A stretch of DNA of 15,766 bases from assembly GCA_964520885.1 (NCBI GenBank), contig CAZFQD010000041.1, forward strand, positions 1-15,766, read 5' to 3'. Positions 1 through 7,500 of the stretch are shown in pieces (the first letter of the stretch is position 1; each line of letters opens with the position of its first letter). A program made the position numbers and the translations under genes. The notes below the pieces were generated by a model. That model was not told the origin of the DNA and ran no database searches. It saw nothing but the letters and a program-made list of their open reading frames with translations. This DNA is from CAZFQD01 sp964520885 (GTDB lineage Bacteria > Bacillota > Clostridia > Oscillospirales > SIG519).

Positions 1-1
1 T

Positions 2-73
2 GATGTTAAAACAAATAAGAGTGGAAAACAAGAGTATTTAGAGAGTATAATAAATAGCATAATGTTTAATTGA
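2..73 (+). CDS. xylA: Xylose isomerase, C-terminal end only (partial)
   Basis: The window opens inside an ORF too short to be listed by length alone. Frame 2 reads 23 codons and stops at TGA 71-73. The translated end contains SGKQEYLESIIN followed by a hydrophobic F-N terminus. This is the recognisable tail of bacterial xylose isomerases, which typically end in S-G-[KR]-Q-E-x-L-E-x-I-[VL]-N. The enzyme interconverts D-xylose and D-xylulose in the cytoplasm, and its product is the substrate of the kinase that follows. The stop lies 14 bases before the likely xylB start, so the two genes form a tight xylAB operon. The identification rests on only 23 residues plus the neighbour, so it is likely rather than certain. 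Confidence 0.75.
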   Translation, partial: DVKTNKSGKQEYLESIINSIMFN

Positions 74-80
74 AAGGGGA
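73..80 (+). promoter_or_regulatory. xylB ribosome binding site deciding a TTG start
   Basis: AAAGGGGA lies 7 bases before TTG 88. The other in-frame TTG at 70 has no Shine-Dalgarno sequence in front of it and would add six residues (KGEISL) before the conserved YYIGVDIG start. The site overlaps the xylA stop codon, which fits translational coupling of xylA and xylB. Confidence 0.7.
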
Positions 81-87
81 AATTTCT

Positions 88-1608
88 TTGTCTTATTATA
101 TTGGTGTAGATATTGGAACAAGCGGAACAAAAACAGTGCTATTTTCAAGTTTAGGAGAATCAATTGCAAGTTCAACAATTGAATATCCCTTATATCAGCC
201 TCAAAACGGTTGGGCTGAACAAGACCCCAATGATTGGTGGACTGCAACCTATTCTTCAATTAATGAGGTAATAAAAAAGTCAGGGATTAGCAATGACGAT
301 ATTAAAGGCATTGGACTTTCAGGTCAAATGCACGGTTTAGTTATGCTTGATGGAGAAGGCAAGGTTTTAAGACCGTCTATAATTTGGTGTGACCAAAGAA
401 CAGCAAAAGAATGCGAGGAAATCACATCAAAAGTAGGGAAAGAAAGACTTATTGAAATCACCGCGAACCCTGCTTTAACAGGTTTTACAGCTTCTAAAAT
501 CCTTTGGGTTAAAAATAATGAGCCTCATAACTATGAAAAGTGCCGTAAAATATTATTACCTAAGGACTATATTAGATTTATGCTAAGCGGAGAATTTGCC
601 ACTGAGGTTTCTGATGCCTCCGGAATGCAACTAATTGATATAAATACTCGTAATTGGTCAGATGAAGTTTTGAGCAAGTTGGAAATTGATAAAGTATTAC
701 TTTCAAAGGTTTATGAAAGCTATGAAATAAGTTCAACAGTTAATAGCCAATCGTCTAAACTAACAGGCTTGAAGGTTGGCACACCTATTGCAGGCGGAGC
801 AGGCGACCAAGCGGCAGGAGCAGTTGGCAATGGAATCGTTAGAGAAGGAATTGTTTCCTCTACAATTGGCACATCCGGTGTTGTTTTTGCTCATACAAAT
901 AAGCCTATTATAGATACGGGTGGTAGGATTCATACCTTTTGCCATGCAGTGCCTAATGCGTGGCATATTATGGGGGTAACACAAGCGGCAGGGCTTTCGC
1001 TAAAATGGTTTAGAGATAATTTTTGCCTACAAGAAATAGAAACCGCTAAGCAAATGCAAATAGACCCATATATTTTAATGGATAAAGAGGTTGAAACCGT
1101 TCCTGTTGGAGCAAATTCTTTAATATATTTACCATATTTAATGGGAGAAAGAACACCACATTTAGACCCTAATGCAAGAGGAGTTTTCTTTGGGCTATCA
1201 GCGATACACACTAAAAAGGATATGCTAAGAGCAGTAATGGAAGGTGTTACATATTCTTTAAAAGATTGTATGGAGATAATAAAGGAAACTGGGATAAAAG
1301 TTGATGAGGTTAGAGCCTCTGGCGGTGGCGGAAAATCCGAGCTTTGGAGACAAATGCAAGCGGATATGTTTAACTGTGATGTTTGCACGATTAATTCAAG
1401 TGAGGGCGGAGCTTTGGGTGTTGCAATTCTCTCAATGGTTGGCACAAAGGGTTATAATAGTGTTGAAGAGGCTTGTGCTACAATAATTAAGAGAAATAAG
1501 ACATTAGAGCCTATTTCACAAAATGTAGCTAAATATCAAAATGGGTATGAGCTATATGCCAAATTATATCCTGCACTAAAAGAAAGCTTTTCTCTTTTAG
1601 CAAAATAA
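88..1608 (+). CDS. xylB: Xylulokinase
   Basis: FGGY-family sugar kinase that phosphorylates D-xylulose to D-xylulose-5-phosphate with ATP, feeding the pentose phosphate pathway. Starting from TTG 88 it has 506 residues, normal for XylB. Visible family marks, in order: the N-terminal phosphate loop DIGTSGTKT, then GLSGQMHG and WCDQRT of the sugar-binding half. GGAGDQAAGAVG follows, with the presumed catalytic base Asp240 (GAC at 805-807). Next come STIGTSGVV (second phosphate motif), GERTPHLDPNARG, and ASGGGGKSELWRQMQADMF of the adenine-binding half. GLSGQMHG together with WCDQRT favours xylulokinase over glycerol or gluconate kinase, and the xylA tail just upstream supports it. No interruption is seen. 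No terminator is obvious after the stop. Confidence 0.95.
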   Translation: MSYYIGVDIGTSGTKTVLFSSLGESIASSTIEYPLYQPQNGWAEQDPNDWWTATYSSINEVIKKSGISNDDIKGIGLSGQMHGLVMLDGEGKVLRPSIIWCDQRTAKECEEITSKVGKERLIEITANPALTGFTASKILWVKNNEPHNYEKCRKILLPKDYIRFMLSGEFATEVSDASGMQLIDINTRNWSDEVLSKLEIDKVLLSKVYESYEISSTVNSQSSKLTGLKVGTPIAGGAGDQAAGAVGNGIVREGIVSSTIGTSGVVFAHTNKPIIDTGGRIHTFCHAVPNAWHIMGVTQAAGLSLKWFRDNFCLQEIETAKQMQIDPYILMDKEVETVPVGANSLIYLPYLMGERTPHLDPNARGVFFGLSAIHTKKDMLRAVMEGVTYSLKDCMEIIKETGIKVDEVRASGGGGKSELWRQMQADMFNCDVCTINSSEGGALGVAILSMVGTKGYNSVEEACATIIKRNKTLEPISQNVAKYQNGYELYAKLYPALKESFSLLAK

Positions 1609-1653
1609 AGAATTGTTTTAAATATTTTCCCCATCAATATAAGCTATCATTAA

Positions 1654-2367
1654 TATTCGGTTTCTACTATATTTGATTTTTTTTCTATAGAAATAAAAAA
1701 CAGATATAGAATTGCATTTTTTTGCCTGATATTATTTGCAATGATTTTTACTATTCAAATAAAGAGTGTTTCTGTACCAAACAATAACCCATCAAACGAA
1801 AGTACAGAATTAATTACAACAAAAAAAGGTAAAATAGACTTTGCTAAAAACAATCAGGTTAAAGCAAGTGTGAATCTTGAAAACTTGGATATTATATTAA
1901 CTGATAAAAACAATAATGAACTGCATACTATACCTGAAAGTATTTTAAATAATAAAAATACAAATGGCATTATAGCAATGAATATGCTTTCGCAATTGAT
2001 TGTTCAATATGTTGACAGTGTTAATCAGCAATATACGGCAAATAGTAAGGTGGGAAGCGTTAACCAGAATACATATACTGTTGAAAAAGGCGAATCTTAC
2101 ATAATTATTATTTATGATTTTTCAAGAAAAGAACAGCAGTTTTCCATTCCGGTAATGATAAAGCTTGTTGAAAACTATGTTGATGTTCAGATTTTATTTG
2201 ATAAAATTATAGAATACGGTGACACAAGAAGTATAAGTGTTGATTTAATGCCTTATTTTTGTGCTGGAACAAAACAGGATAATGGGTTTATGCTGATGCC
2301 TGACGGAAGCGGCTCAATTGTTGATTTTAAATTAGCACCTGACACAGATGCGGTTAAAATGCGGTAG
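1654..2367 (+). pseudogene. DUF5696-type protein remnant, truncated at both ends
   Basis: The frame is open from 1654 (after TAA 1651-1653) but has no ATG, GTG or TTG until ATG 1741. That ATG falls in the middle of a hydrophobic stretch (RIAFFCLILFAMIFTIQI) that looks like a signal peptide or membrane anchor, so the true start has been lost. The rest reads like the N-terminal domain of large surface or lipoprotein-like DUF5696 proteins: a beta-rich region, then IPVMIKLVENYVDVQILFDKI, then LMPYF and the hallmark PDGSGSIVDF near residues 189-198 counted from ATG 1741. Full-length relatives run several hundred residues further; here homology stops just after this motif and the frame ends at TAG 2365-2367. 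Immediately downstream is recombinase sequence. The family call is from motif memory and is moderately sure; the truncation is clear whatever the family. Confidence 0.6.
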
Positions 2368-2737
2368 TTTGTGGCATAGCAAAATAGATGTTCAATTTAT
2401 TAGCGGTAATTCCTTTGTTACTAAGTCAATAAAAAATGCCCGATTATTTACAGCCTTTGACGGTAATTTAATAAACCCCGATACAATAAACTCTTGGCTT
2501 GAAAAATTTAAAGAAAAGCACCAATTGCAAGAGTTTACCCCTCACAGTTTAAGGCATACAAATATAACTTTGCAAATAGCCTCTGGAGTTTCTCTTAGAA
2601 TGATAGCCTCAAGAGCAGGGCATAGTCAAACAAGCACCACAGCAAATATTTACAGCCACGCAATACAAACAGCCGATGAATTAGCCTCTCAAGTCTTAGA
2701 TGATATACTAACCCCAAAGAATTATAAAAAAGCATAA
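2348..2737 (+). pseudogene. Tyrosine recombinase (phage integrase type), C-terminal fragment
   Basis: From about 2430 the frame matches the end of the catalytic domain of lambda-integrase-family recombinases: ARLFTAFDGN, INPDTINSWLEKF, FTPHSLRHTN, MIASRAGHSQTSTTANIYSHA. The box II H-x-x-R (H66, R69), the later His (H92) and the nucleophilic Tyr (Y102) are all present in the 129-codon frame. The N-terminal DNA-binding domain, the box I Arg and the beta-hairpin Lys are missing, so the protein cannot be active. The first 25-30 codons do not look like integrase and probably belong to the junction with the preceding DUF5696 remnant. There is no ribosome binding site at ATG 2348. It is best read as a relic of an integrated element. 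Confidence 0.8.
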
Positions 2738-2741
2738 AAAA

Positions 2742-2774
2742 ATAACCCCTAAGTTTTAAGGCTTGGGGGGTTAT
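2742..2774 (-). terminator. Rho-independent terminator after the toxin-like gene
   Basis: ATAACCCC (2742-2749) pairs perfectly with GGGGTTAT (2767-2774), with a weaker inner extension (TAAG with CTTG, one G bulged). On the minus strand the hairpin is followed directly by a run of six T. This places it 3 bases after the minus-strand stop codon at 2777. On the plus strand no T-run follows, so it is primarily a minus-strand terminator sitting between two convergent remnants. Confidence 0.7.
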
Positions 2775-2776
2775 CA

Positions 2777-3277
2777 TTAACAAAGTTTTTGTTTATATAA
2801 TTCCTCTAATAATATATTCTCAATAGTTTTTATGTCTGGTGGATATTTTGATAATTTAACATTTTTTCGTAATAAAGACAGAACCTTTTTAGCTTTTTTA
2901 CTAATTAAATTAATGGTATGCTCATTCTTTAAAATTAAAGGAGTTTGGCAAATAGAATAATGATGATCTATGTATTTTGGAATAATAGGAATTATGTGAG
3001 TAAATATAAATATTTGAGGTTTCCCTGCTATCTCAATTTCTGCATACAAATCACAATTACCTTTTCCATATTTGCTTTCAAGATCTTCAATTCTTTTGCG
3101 GTAAATATCTATTTTAGAGCATAAAGGGATAAGCCAAAATAAATGACTTTTTGTGTCTTTAAAGCAATAATAATGTGACCTTTTATTACCTTAATTATTC
3201 ATTAAATTGCCATCATCAAATTTTTCAAAATATTCATCTGTAATAATATAAAAACCATTTTCAATTAAAGTCAACAC
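2777..3277 (-). pseudogene. Type III toxin-antitoxin endoribonuclease-like toxin, one internal stop
   Basis: Reading the minus strand from GTG 3277 gives 166 codons to the stop at 2777-2779, with a single interruption: TAA at codon 29 (3193-3191). AGGAAG (3291-3286) lies 8 bases before the GTG, a good ribosome binding site. The frame reads ENGFYIITDEYFEKF, the stop, then GNKRSHYYCFKD, FWLIPLCSKIDIYRKRIE, IFIFTHIIPIIPKYIDHHYS and KKAKKVLSLLRKNVK. This resembles the compact single-domain RNase toxins of type III systems (ToxN/CptN/TenpN group). In these, an N-terminal Y/F-x-[IV] start, HYYC and a W-x-IPL segment recur. I recognise the family character rather than a specific gene, so this is moderate. 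TAA is one base from AAA (Lys), which would fit the surrounding N-N-K-G-N. Only the C-terminal 90 codons form an uninterrupted ORF with a usable start (TTG 3049). No frameshift is seen. Confidence 0.5.
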
Positions 3278-3302
3278 ATTTTACACTTCCTATTATTAAA
3301 TA

Positions 3303-3330
3303 TTTAAGCCTCCTAAAAAGGAGGCTTAAA
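3303..3330 (-). terminator. Strong hairpin between the RNA region and the toxin frame
   Basis: TTTAAGCCTCCT (minus strand 3330-3319) pairs perfectly over 12 bases with AGGAGGCTTAAA (3314-3303) around a TTTT loop. On the minus strand it is followed by an AT-rich stretch but only a short T-run, so it looks like a leaky terminator. It lies 25 bases upstream of the toxin start codon. In type III systems a partial terminator between antitoxin RNA and toxin gene sets the RNA:protein ratio. The stem is symmetrical, so some activity on the plus strand is possible. Confidence 0.65.
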
Positions 3331-3404
3331 AACAGTTACGAGCCGAAAACTTATTAGTCGCATATCGGCAAGCGAACACAGTTGCCAAATAGGATCTTGT
3401 AAGT
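3313..3404 (-). repeat. Degenerate two-copy tandem repeat, 46-base period
   Basis: On the minus strand, ACTTACAAG (3404-3396) then 12 bases then AACTGT (3383-3378) recurs as ACTAATAAG (3358-3350), 12 bases, AACTGT (3337-3332). The offset is 46 bases for both blocks, and the match extends a little (GTT versus TTT). The 12-base middles are not alike and the second unit runs into the hairpin. This could be the eroded repeat array of a type III antitoxin, or chance in AT-rich DNA. Confidence 0.35.
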
Positions 3405-3440
3405 TTCCTTACATAAGTAGTATATTCATTTGCTAATTTA

Positions 3441-3468
3441 ATTATACTCTTATTTTTTTAATTGTCAA
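3441..3468 (-). promoter_or_regulatory. Consensus sigma-A promoter driving the antitoxin-toxin region
   Basis: On the minus strand TTGACA (3468-3463) and TATAAT (3446-3441) are both perfect matches, with a 16-base spacer rich in A. The start of transcription is expected near 3434. It points at the non-coding region and the toxin-like frame. It lies within the 3' end of the upstream small ORF, whose stop codon is part of the TATAAT. Confidence 0.75.
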
Positions 3469-3771
3469 TAGTTTTTCGTAGATATATGTATATATATACA
3501 GGATATATTTTTTTGTAATTTCAAAATTATTTTCTTGCAATTGCTTGATTTCTTCATCTGCAATCTCTTTATTTTTCTTCGCAGAACTCTTTACAGCAAA
3601 AACAATCAAAGCAATTATAACCGCAATAATAAATAAAGGAAATGCAAATATCGCAATTAATATTAAAGTGATAACTCCAAGAACGATAAGCACAGTTTTT
3701 AGAACAGACATTTTGTTCTTTGCGATTTTAGTTTCGTTTTCTATTTCTATGTCTGGAATTTCAACTTGCAC
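3442..3771 (-). CDS. Small hypothetical membrane protein, doubtful C-terminus
   Basis: A 109-codon frame from GTG 3771. It has a charged N-terminus (QVEIPDIEIENETKIAKNK), then about 45 strongly hydrophobic residues (KTVLIVLGVITLILIAIFAFPLFIIAVIIALIVFAV) that could make two closely spaced membrane helices, then a charged tail (KSSAKKNKEIADEEIKQLQENN). I do not recognise the family. No ribosome binding site is visible before the GTG, and the last codons (LLTIKKIRV-stop) are simply the promoter of the next module read as protein. The original C-terminus may therefore have been replaced when that module arrived. The amphipathic composition argues it was once coding; the missing start signal argues against present expression. 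Confidence 0.35.
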   Translation of the reverse strand: MQVEIPDIEIENETKIAKNKMSVLKTVLIVLGVITLILIAIFAFPLFIIAVIIALIVFAVKSSAKKNKEIADEEIKQLQENNFEITKKYILYIYTYIYEKLLTIKKIRV

Positions 3772-3902
3772 ATTTATACTATGATATTCTTATTGTCCAC
3801 TTGACAGGGAGTAGTTCATATACCCATATACATATACTTATTTTTTCTAAGATATCAACCCCCCTCCGCCCTTGACATACAACATTTTTTGATTATGTTA
3901 TT

Positions 3903-4268
3903 TTACTCTTTAATATCTAAGTACTTTTCCATTACTAATTTTTGGGCTTGTTTTTTTGAATAAAACTTAACCATATCAAAATCATTTTCTAAATATGAAC
4001 ATATATTTGCTGTTTCGTCATCGGTATAATCGTCCACAACAATAATTTGAGGTGCTCCATTTTCAGTTTTGATATTTGAAGTAGCATATAACAAATTTCT
4101 AATTACATATTCAACTTTGTTGCAATGCCCTTTTGTAATAATCAAAATTGACATATCTTTTATTGGTCCATCTTTTTTTGTAAAATAATAGTTTATTACA
4201 CTATTAAACAAATAAATAACTCCTAATAAACAAAAAAAAGCAATAATAATTTTTATTATAAAATCCAT
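3903..4268 (-). CDS. Small membrane-anchored protein with a glycosyltransferase-like fold segment
   Basis: A 121-residue protein with a good ribosome binding site (AAAGGGGGA on the minus strand, 7 bases before ATG 4268). Residues 3-29 form one hydrophobic segment (FIIKIIIAFFCLLGVIYLFNSVINYYF), probably an anchor with the rest in the cytoplasm. The soluble part (about 38-112) reads MSILIITKGHCNKVEYVIRNLL, then PQIIVVDDYTDDET (74-86), then LENDFDMVKFYS. This alternation resembles the first strands of a family 2 glycosyltransferase (IVVDDxSxD) but stops before any catalytic D-x-D or acceptor motif, so it is not an enzyme of that kind. Similar short proteins are, to my recollection, found as conserved hypotheticals in Clostridia. 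It is divergent from rpoB. Function unknown. Confidence 0.65.
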   Translation of the reverse strand: MDFIIKIIIAFFCLLGVIYLFNSVINYYFTKKDGPIKDMSILIITKGHCNKVEYVIRNLLYATSNIKTENGAPQIIVVDDYTDDETANICSYLENDFDMVKFYSKKQAQKLVMEKYLDIKE

Positions 4269-4593
4269 TAAAAAATCCCCCTTTGTATTATGATATGAAT
4301 AAACAAAAAAAAAGATATTTTATTCAAAATAAATTTAAAAATTTTATTAAAATATTTCCAAATTTATGCCAAAATACTATTGACATATAAATTTTACTGT
4401 GATATATTAATATACTAAATTACAATGGTTTGGTATACCTTTTTTTCAAATTTTTGTAGTATTAATGAATATAAATGCAAAGATTTTTTTAAAATAATTA
4501 TTAAATATTTTTTCAATTTAATGTTTGAAAATGGCTTGATTAAAAGAATTATAAGATATATTTGATTATAACGGAAATGGAGTGAATGCTTTT
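4269..4593. other. Divergent AT-rich intergenic region and rpoB leader
   Basis: A 325-base stretch between the minus-strand small membrane gene and rpoB. The left part (about 4301-4379) is nearly all A/T with repeated A-tracts, as expected of an UP element upstream of a strong promoter. The rpoB promoter is at 4380-4408, followed by a leader of about 180 bases. I see no convincing hairpin terminator, riboswitch core or ORF in the leader. No strong promoter for the divergent gene is obvious; TTGAAT at 4327-4322 on the minus strand is a weak candidate. Confidence 0.6.
4380..4408 (+). promoter_or_regulatory. Promoter of rpoBC
   Basis: TTGACA (4380-4385, perfect) is separated by 17 bases from TATATT (4403-4408, five of six). 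A-tract-rich DNA immediately upstream resembles an UP element. Transcription should start near 4415. Because rplJL is absent upstream, this promoter, not the usual ribosomal-protein promoter, is likely to drive RNA polymerase synthesis here. Confidence 0.7.
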
Positions 4594-7500
4594 ATGGTGT
4601 CAACCGACAGCCGTAATAAACCAGAGATAAATCCAGAACAAATCGGAGCTAATTTCACACAACTTGGCAAAAACACACGGGTCAGTTTTTCTAAAATTGG
4701 CGAATGCCACAAAATGCCAAATCTCATAGAGGTTCAAAAGAAATCTTATGAGTGGTTTGTTGAGGAGGGTTTATCTGAGGTTTTAAAGGATGCCTCCGGT
4801 ATTTCTGACCACACAGGAAATTTAACCCTTGATTACAAGGGCTTTTCTATTGAAAACGAACCTAAGTACACTGTTGAGGAGTGCAAGGAAAGAGATACTA
4901 CTTATTCTACCGCCCTACGAATGACTGTTGGGTTACGCAAGGCTGACACTGGTGAAGAATTAGAACAGGAAATCTTTGTTGGCGATTTTCCATTGATGAC
5001 AGATACAGGAACATTTATTATTAATGGAGCTGAAAGAGTTGTAGTTTCACAGCTTATTCGTTCTCCCGGCATTTATTACACTGTTGAATATGACCGAAGT
5101 GGTAAAAAACTATTTAGTGGAACTATTATGCCAAATAGAGGACCTTGGATTGAATTTGAAAGTGATTCTAATGATGTATTATTTGTTAGAGTTGATAAAA
5201 ATAGAAAGTTGCCCGCAACAGTATTAGCAAGAGTTATGGGAGTTTTCACAAATGACCAAATTTTAGACCTTTTTGGGACTGACGATAAAATGTTAGCCAC
5301 CCTTGAAAAAGATAACACCGAAGATTATGAGTCGGCATTACTTGAACTATATAAAAAATTGAGACCGGGTGAGCCACCAACTATTGAAAGTGCTGAATCT
5401 CACATTAGAAATATATTTTTTCATAAGAAAACCTACGATTTAACAAAAGTTGGAAGGTATAAATACAACAAAAAACTTGCAATTGCTACTCGAATTAGAG
5501 GAGCAGTTTTAGCAAAACCTGTTGCTGATATTAGAACTGGTGAAGTAGTGGCAGATGCCGGTGATGTTATTTCTCGTGAAATAGCAGAAGATATTGAAGC
5601 AAGAGGTATTAACGAAGTATGGCTTAAAATTTCCGATAAAGAAATTAAAGTTTTTTCTAACGGTATGGTTGATATGAAAAACTTTGTTGATTTTAAACCA
5701 ACTTATTTTTCTCAACACATTAATCCAAAAACAAAAGATACAGAATTTTTTGAAGCTTCTATTAAGGAAAAGGTTAAGGCCGATGTTCTATTTGAAATTT
5801 TAGATGAGACACAAGACGAGGCTACAATTAAGAAATTAATTACAGAAAAATTAGATAAATTAATTCCATTGCATGTTATAGCCGAAGATATTTTAGCTTC
5901 TATAAATTATTTAAATTGTTTGTCTTATGATTTAGGCACAATTGATGATATTGACCATTTGGGAAACAGAAGAATTCGCTCTGTTGGAGAACTATTACAA
6001 AACCAATTCAGAATTGGTTTTTCAAGAATGGAAAGAAGTATTAAGGAAAGAATGAATATTCAAGATATTGACTGTACTCCGCAAGCACTTGTCAATACAA
6101 GGCCTGTGTTAGCATCAATTAAAGAATTTTTTGGTTCTTCTCCACTATCGCAATTTATGGACCAAACTAATCCTTTAGCCGAATTAACTCATAAACGAAG
6201 ATTATCAGCATTAGGTCCAGGAGGTTTAACAAGAGATAGAGCAGGCTTCGAGGTGCGAGATGTTCATTATACTCACTATGGTAGAATGTGTCCTATTGAA
6301 ACCCCTGAAGGTCCTAATATTGGGCTTATTTCATACCTTTCAACCCATGCGAGAATTAATGAGTATGGATTTATTGAGGCTCCATATAGAAAGATTAACA
6401 AGAAAAAGAAAAAAATCACTGATGAGGTTGTTTATATGACAGCCGATATAGAAGATGAATTTATAGTAGCACAAGCAAACGAACCAATAGTTAACGGCTT
6501 CTTTGAAAGAAAAAGAGTTACATCAAGGCATAGAGAAACCTTTTTAGAAATAGAAAGTGATAAGGTTGACTTTATGGATGTTTCTCCAAAAATGGTTGTT
6601 TCGGTTGCTACCTCAATGATACCTTTCTTAGAAAATGATGATGCAAATCGTGCGTTAATGGGCTCAAATATGCAACGACAAGCAGTGCCTTTACTTGTTA
6701 CAGAATCACCTATTGTCGGAACCGGAATGGAATATAAAGCGGCTGTTGACTCTGGTGTGTGCGTAATTGCAAAGAAAGACGGAGTTGTTGAAAAGGTTTC
6801 TTCTAATGAAATAATTATTAAAGGCAACGATAATCAAAGAGAAATATATCATTTAACTAAATTTATGCGTTCAAATCAAGGAACTTGTATAAATCAAAAG
6901 CCAATTGTAGTCAAAGGACAAGTAGTTAAAGCATTAGATGTTATCGCTGATGGGCCTTCTACCAATAATGGTGAAATTTCATTAGGTAGAAATGTTTTAA
7001 TTGGCTTTATGACTTGGGAAGGCTATAACTATGAAGATGCTATACTAATAAATGAACGCCTTGTAAAAGAAGATGTGTTTACTTCAATTCATATTGAGGA
7101 ATACGAATTAGAAGCAAGAGAAACAAAATTAGGGCCCGAGGAAATAACAAGAGAAATCCCAAATGTAGGCGAGGATTCACTTAAAGATTTAAACGAGCAA
7201 GGCGTTATTAGAATAGGTGCTGAGGTTCGTTCTGGTGATATATTGGTTGGCAAGGTTACTCCAAAGGGAGAAACTGAATTAACAGCTGAAGAAAGATTAC
7301 TTCGTGCAATATTTGGTGAAAAAGCAAGAGAAGTTAGAGATACATCGTTAAAAGTTCCTCATGGTGAAAGCGGAATTGTAGTAGATGTAAAAATTTTTAC
7401 AAGAGAGAATTGTTCTGAATTATCTCCAGGTGTAAATAAAGTAGTTCGCTGTTATATTGCTCAAAAACGCAAAATTTCTGTTGGCGATAAAATGGCTGGA

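Larger units (their letters stand above)
3303..3434 (-). ncRNA. Candidate type III antitoxin RNA (non-coding transcript ahead of the toxin)
   Basis: From the predicted start near 3434 to the hairpin at 3330-3303 there is a transcribed stretch of about 130 bases with no credible ORF. It contains TGTAAG-GAAA-CTTACA (3413-3398), a six-pair stem with a GNRA tetraloop. It also contains a seven-pair stem built on GGCAA (3386-3382) and TTGCC (3371-3367). Two blocks, ACT[TA]A[CT]AAG and AACTGT, recur 46 bases apart with identical internal spacing. Type III antitoxins are short tandem repeats of roughly this length folded as pseudoknots, placed between promoter and leaky terminator just like this. The repeat is degenerate and I cannot fold it here, so the identity is an inference from layout. 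Confidence 0.4.

Noticed and set aside
930..1445. 171-codon minus-strand frame opposite xylB
   Set aside because: It lies wholly antisense to the conserved kinase core, has no ribosome binding site, and its composition is what a reversed reading of xylB gives.
3301..3440. Folded non-coding region read as a riboswitch or tRNA-like element on the plus strand
   Set aside because: No tRNA arms or known riboswitch core could be recognised. The only strong promoter and the downstream ribosome binding site are on the minus strand, so an antitoxin RNA fits better.
3545..3784. 79-codon plus-strand frame antisense to the small membrane ORF
   Set aside because: It is a mirror of the minus-strand hydrophobic segment; no start signal or recognisable motif.
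3872..3899. Plus-strand TTGACA with TATGTT 16 bases later
   Set aside because: The -10 is only four of six and it would transcribe antisense through the 3903-4268 gene with no plus-strand gene before rpoB. Chance in AT-rich DNA is likely.
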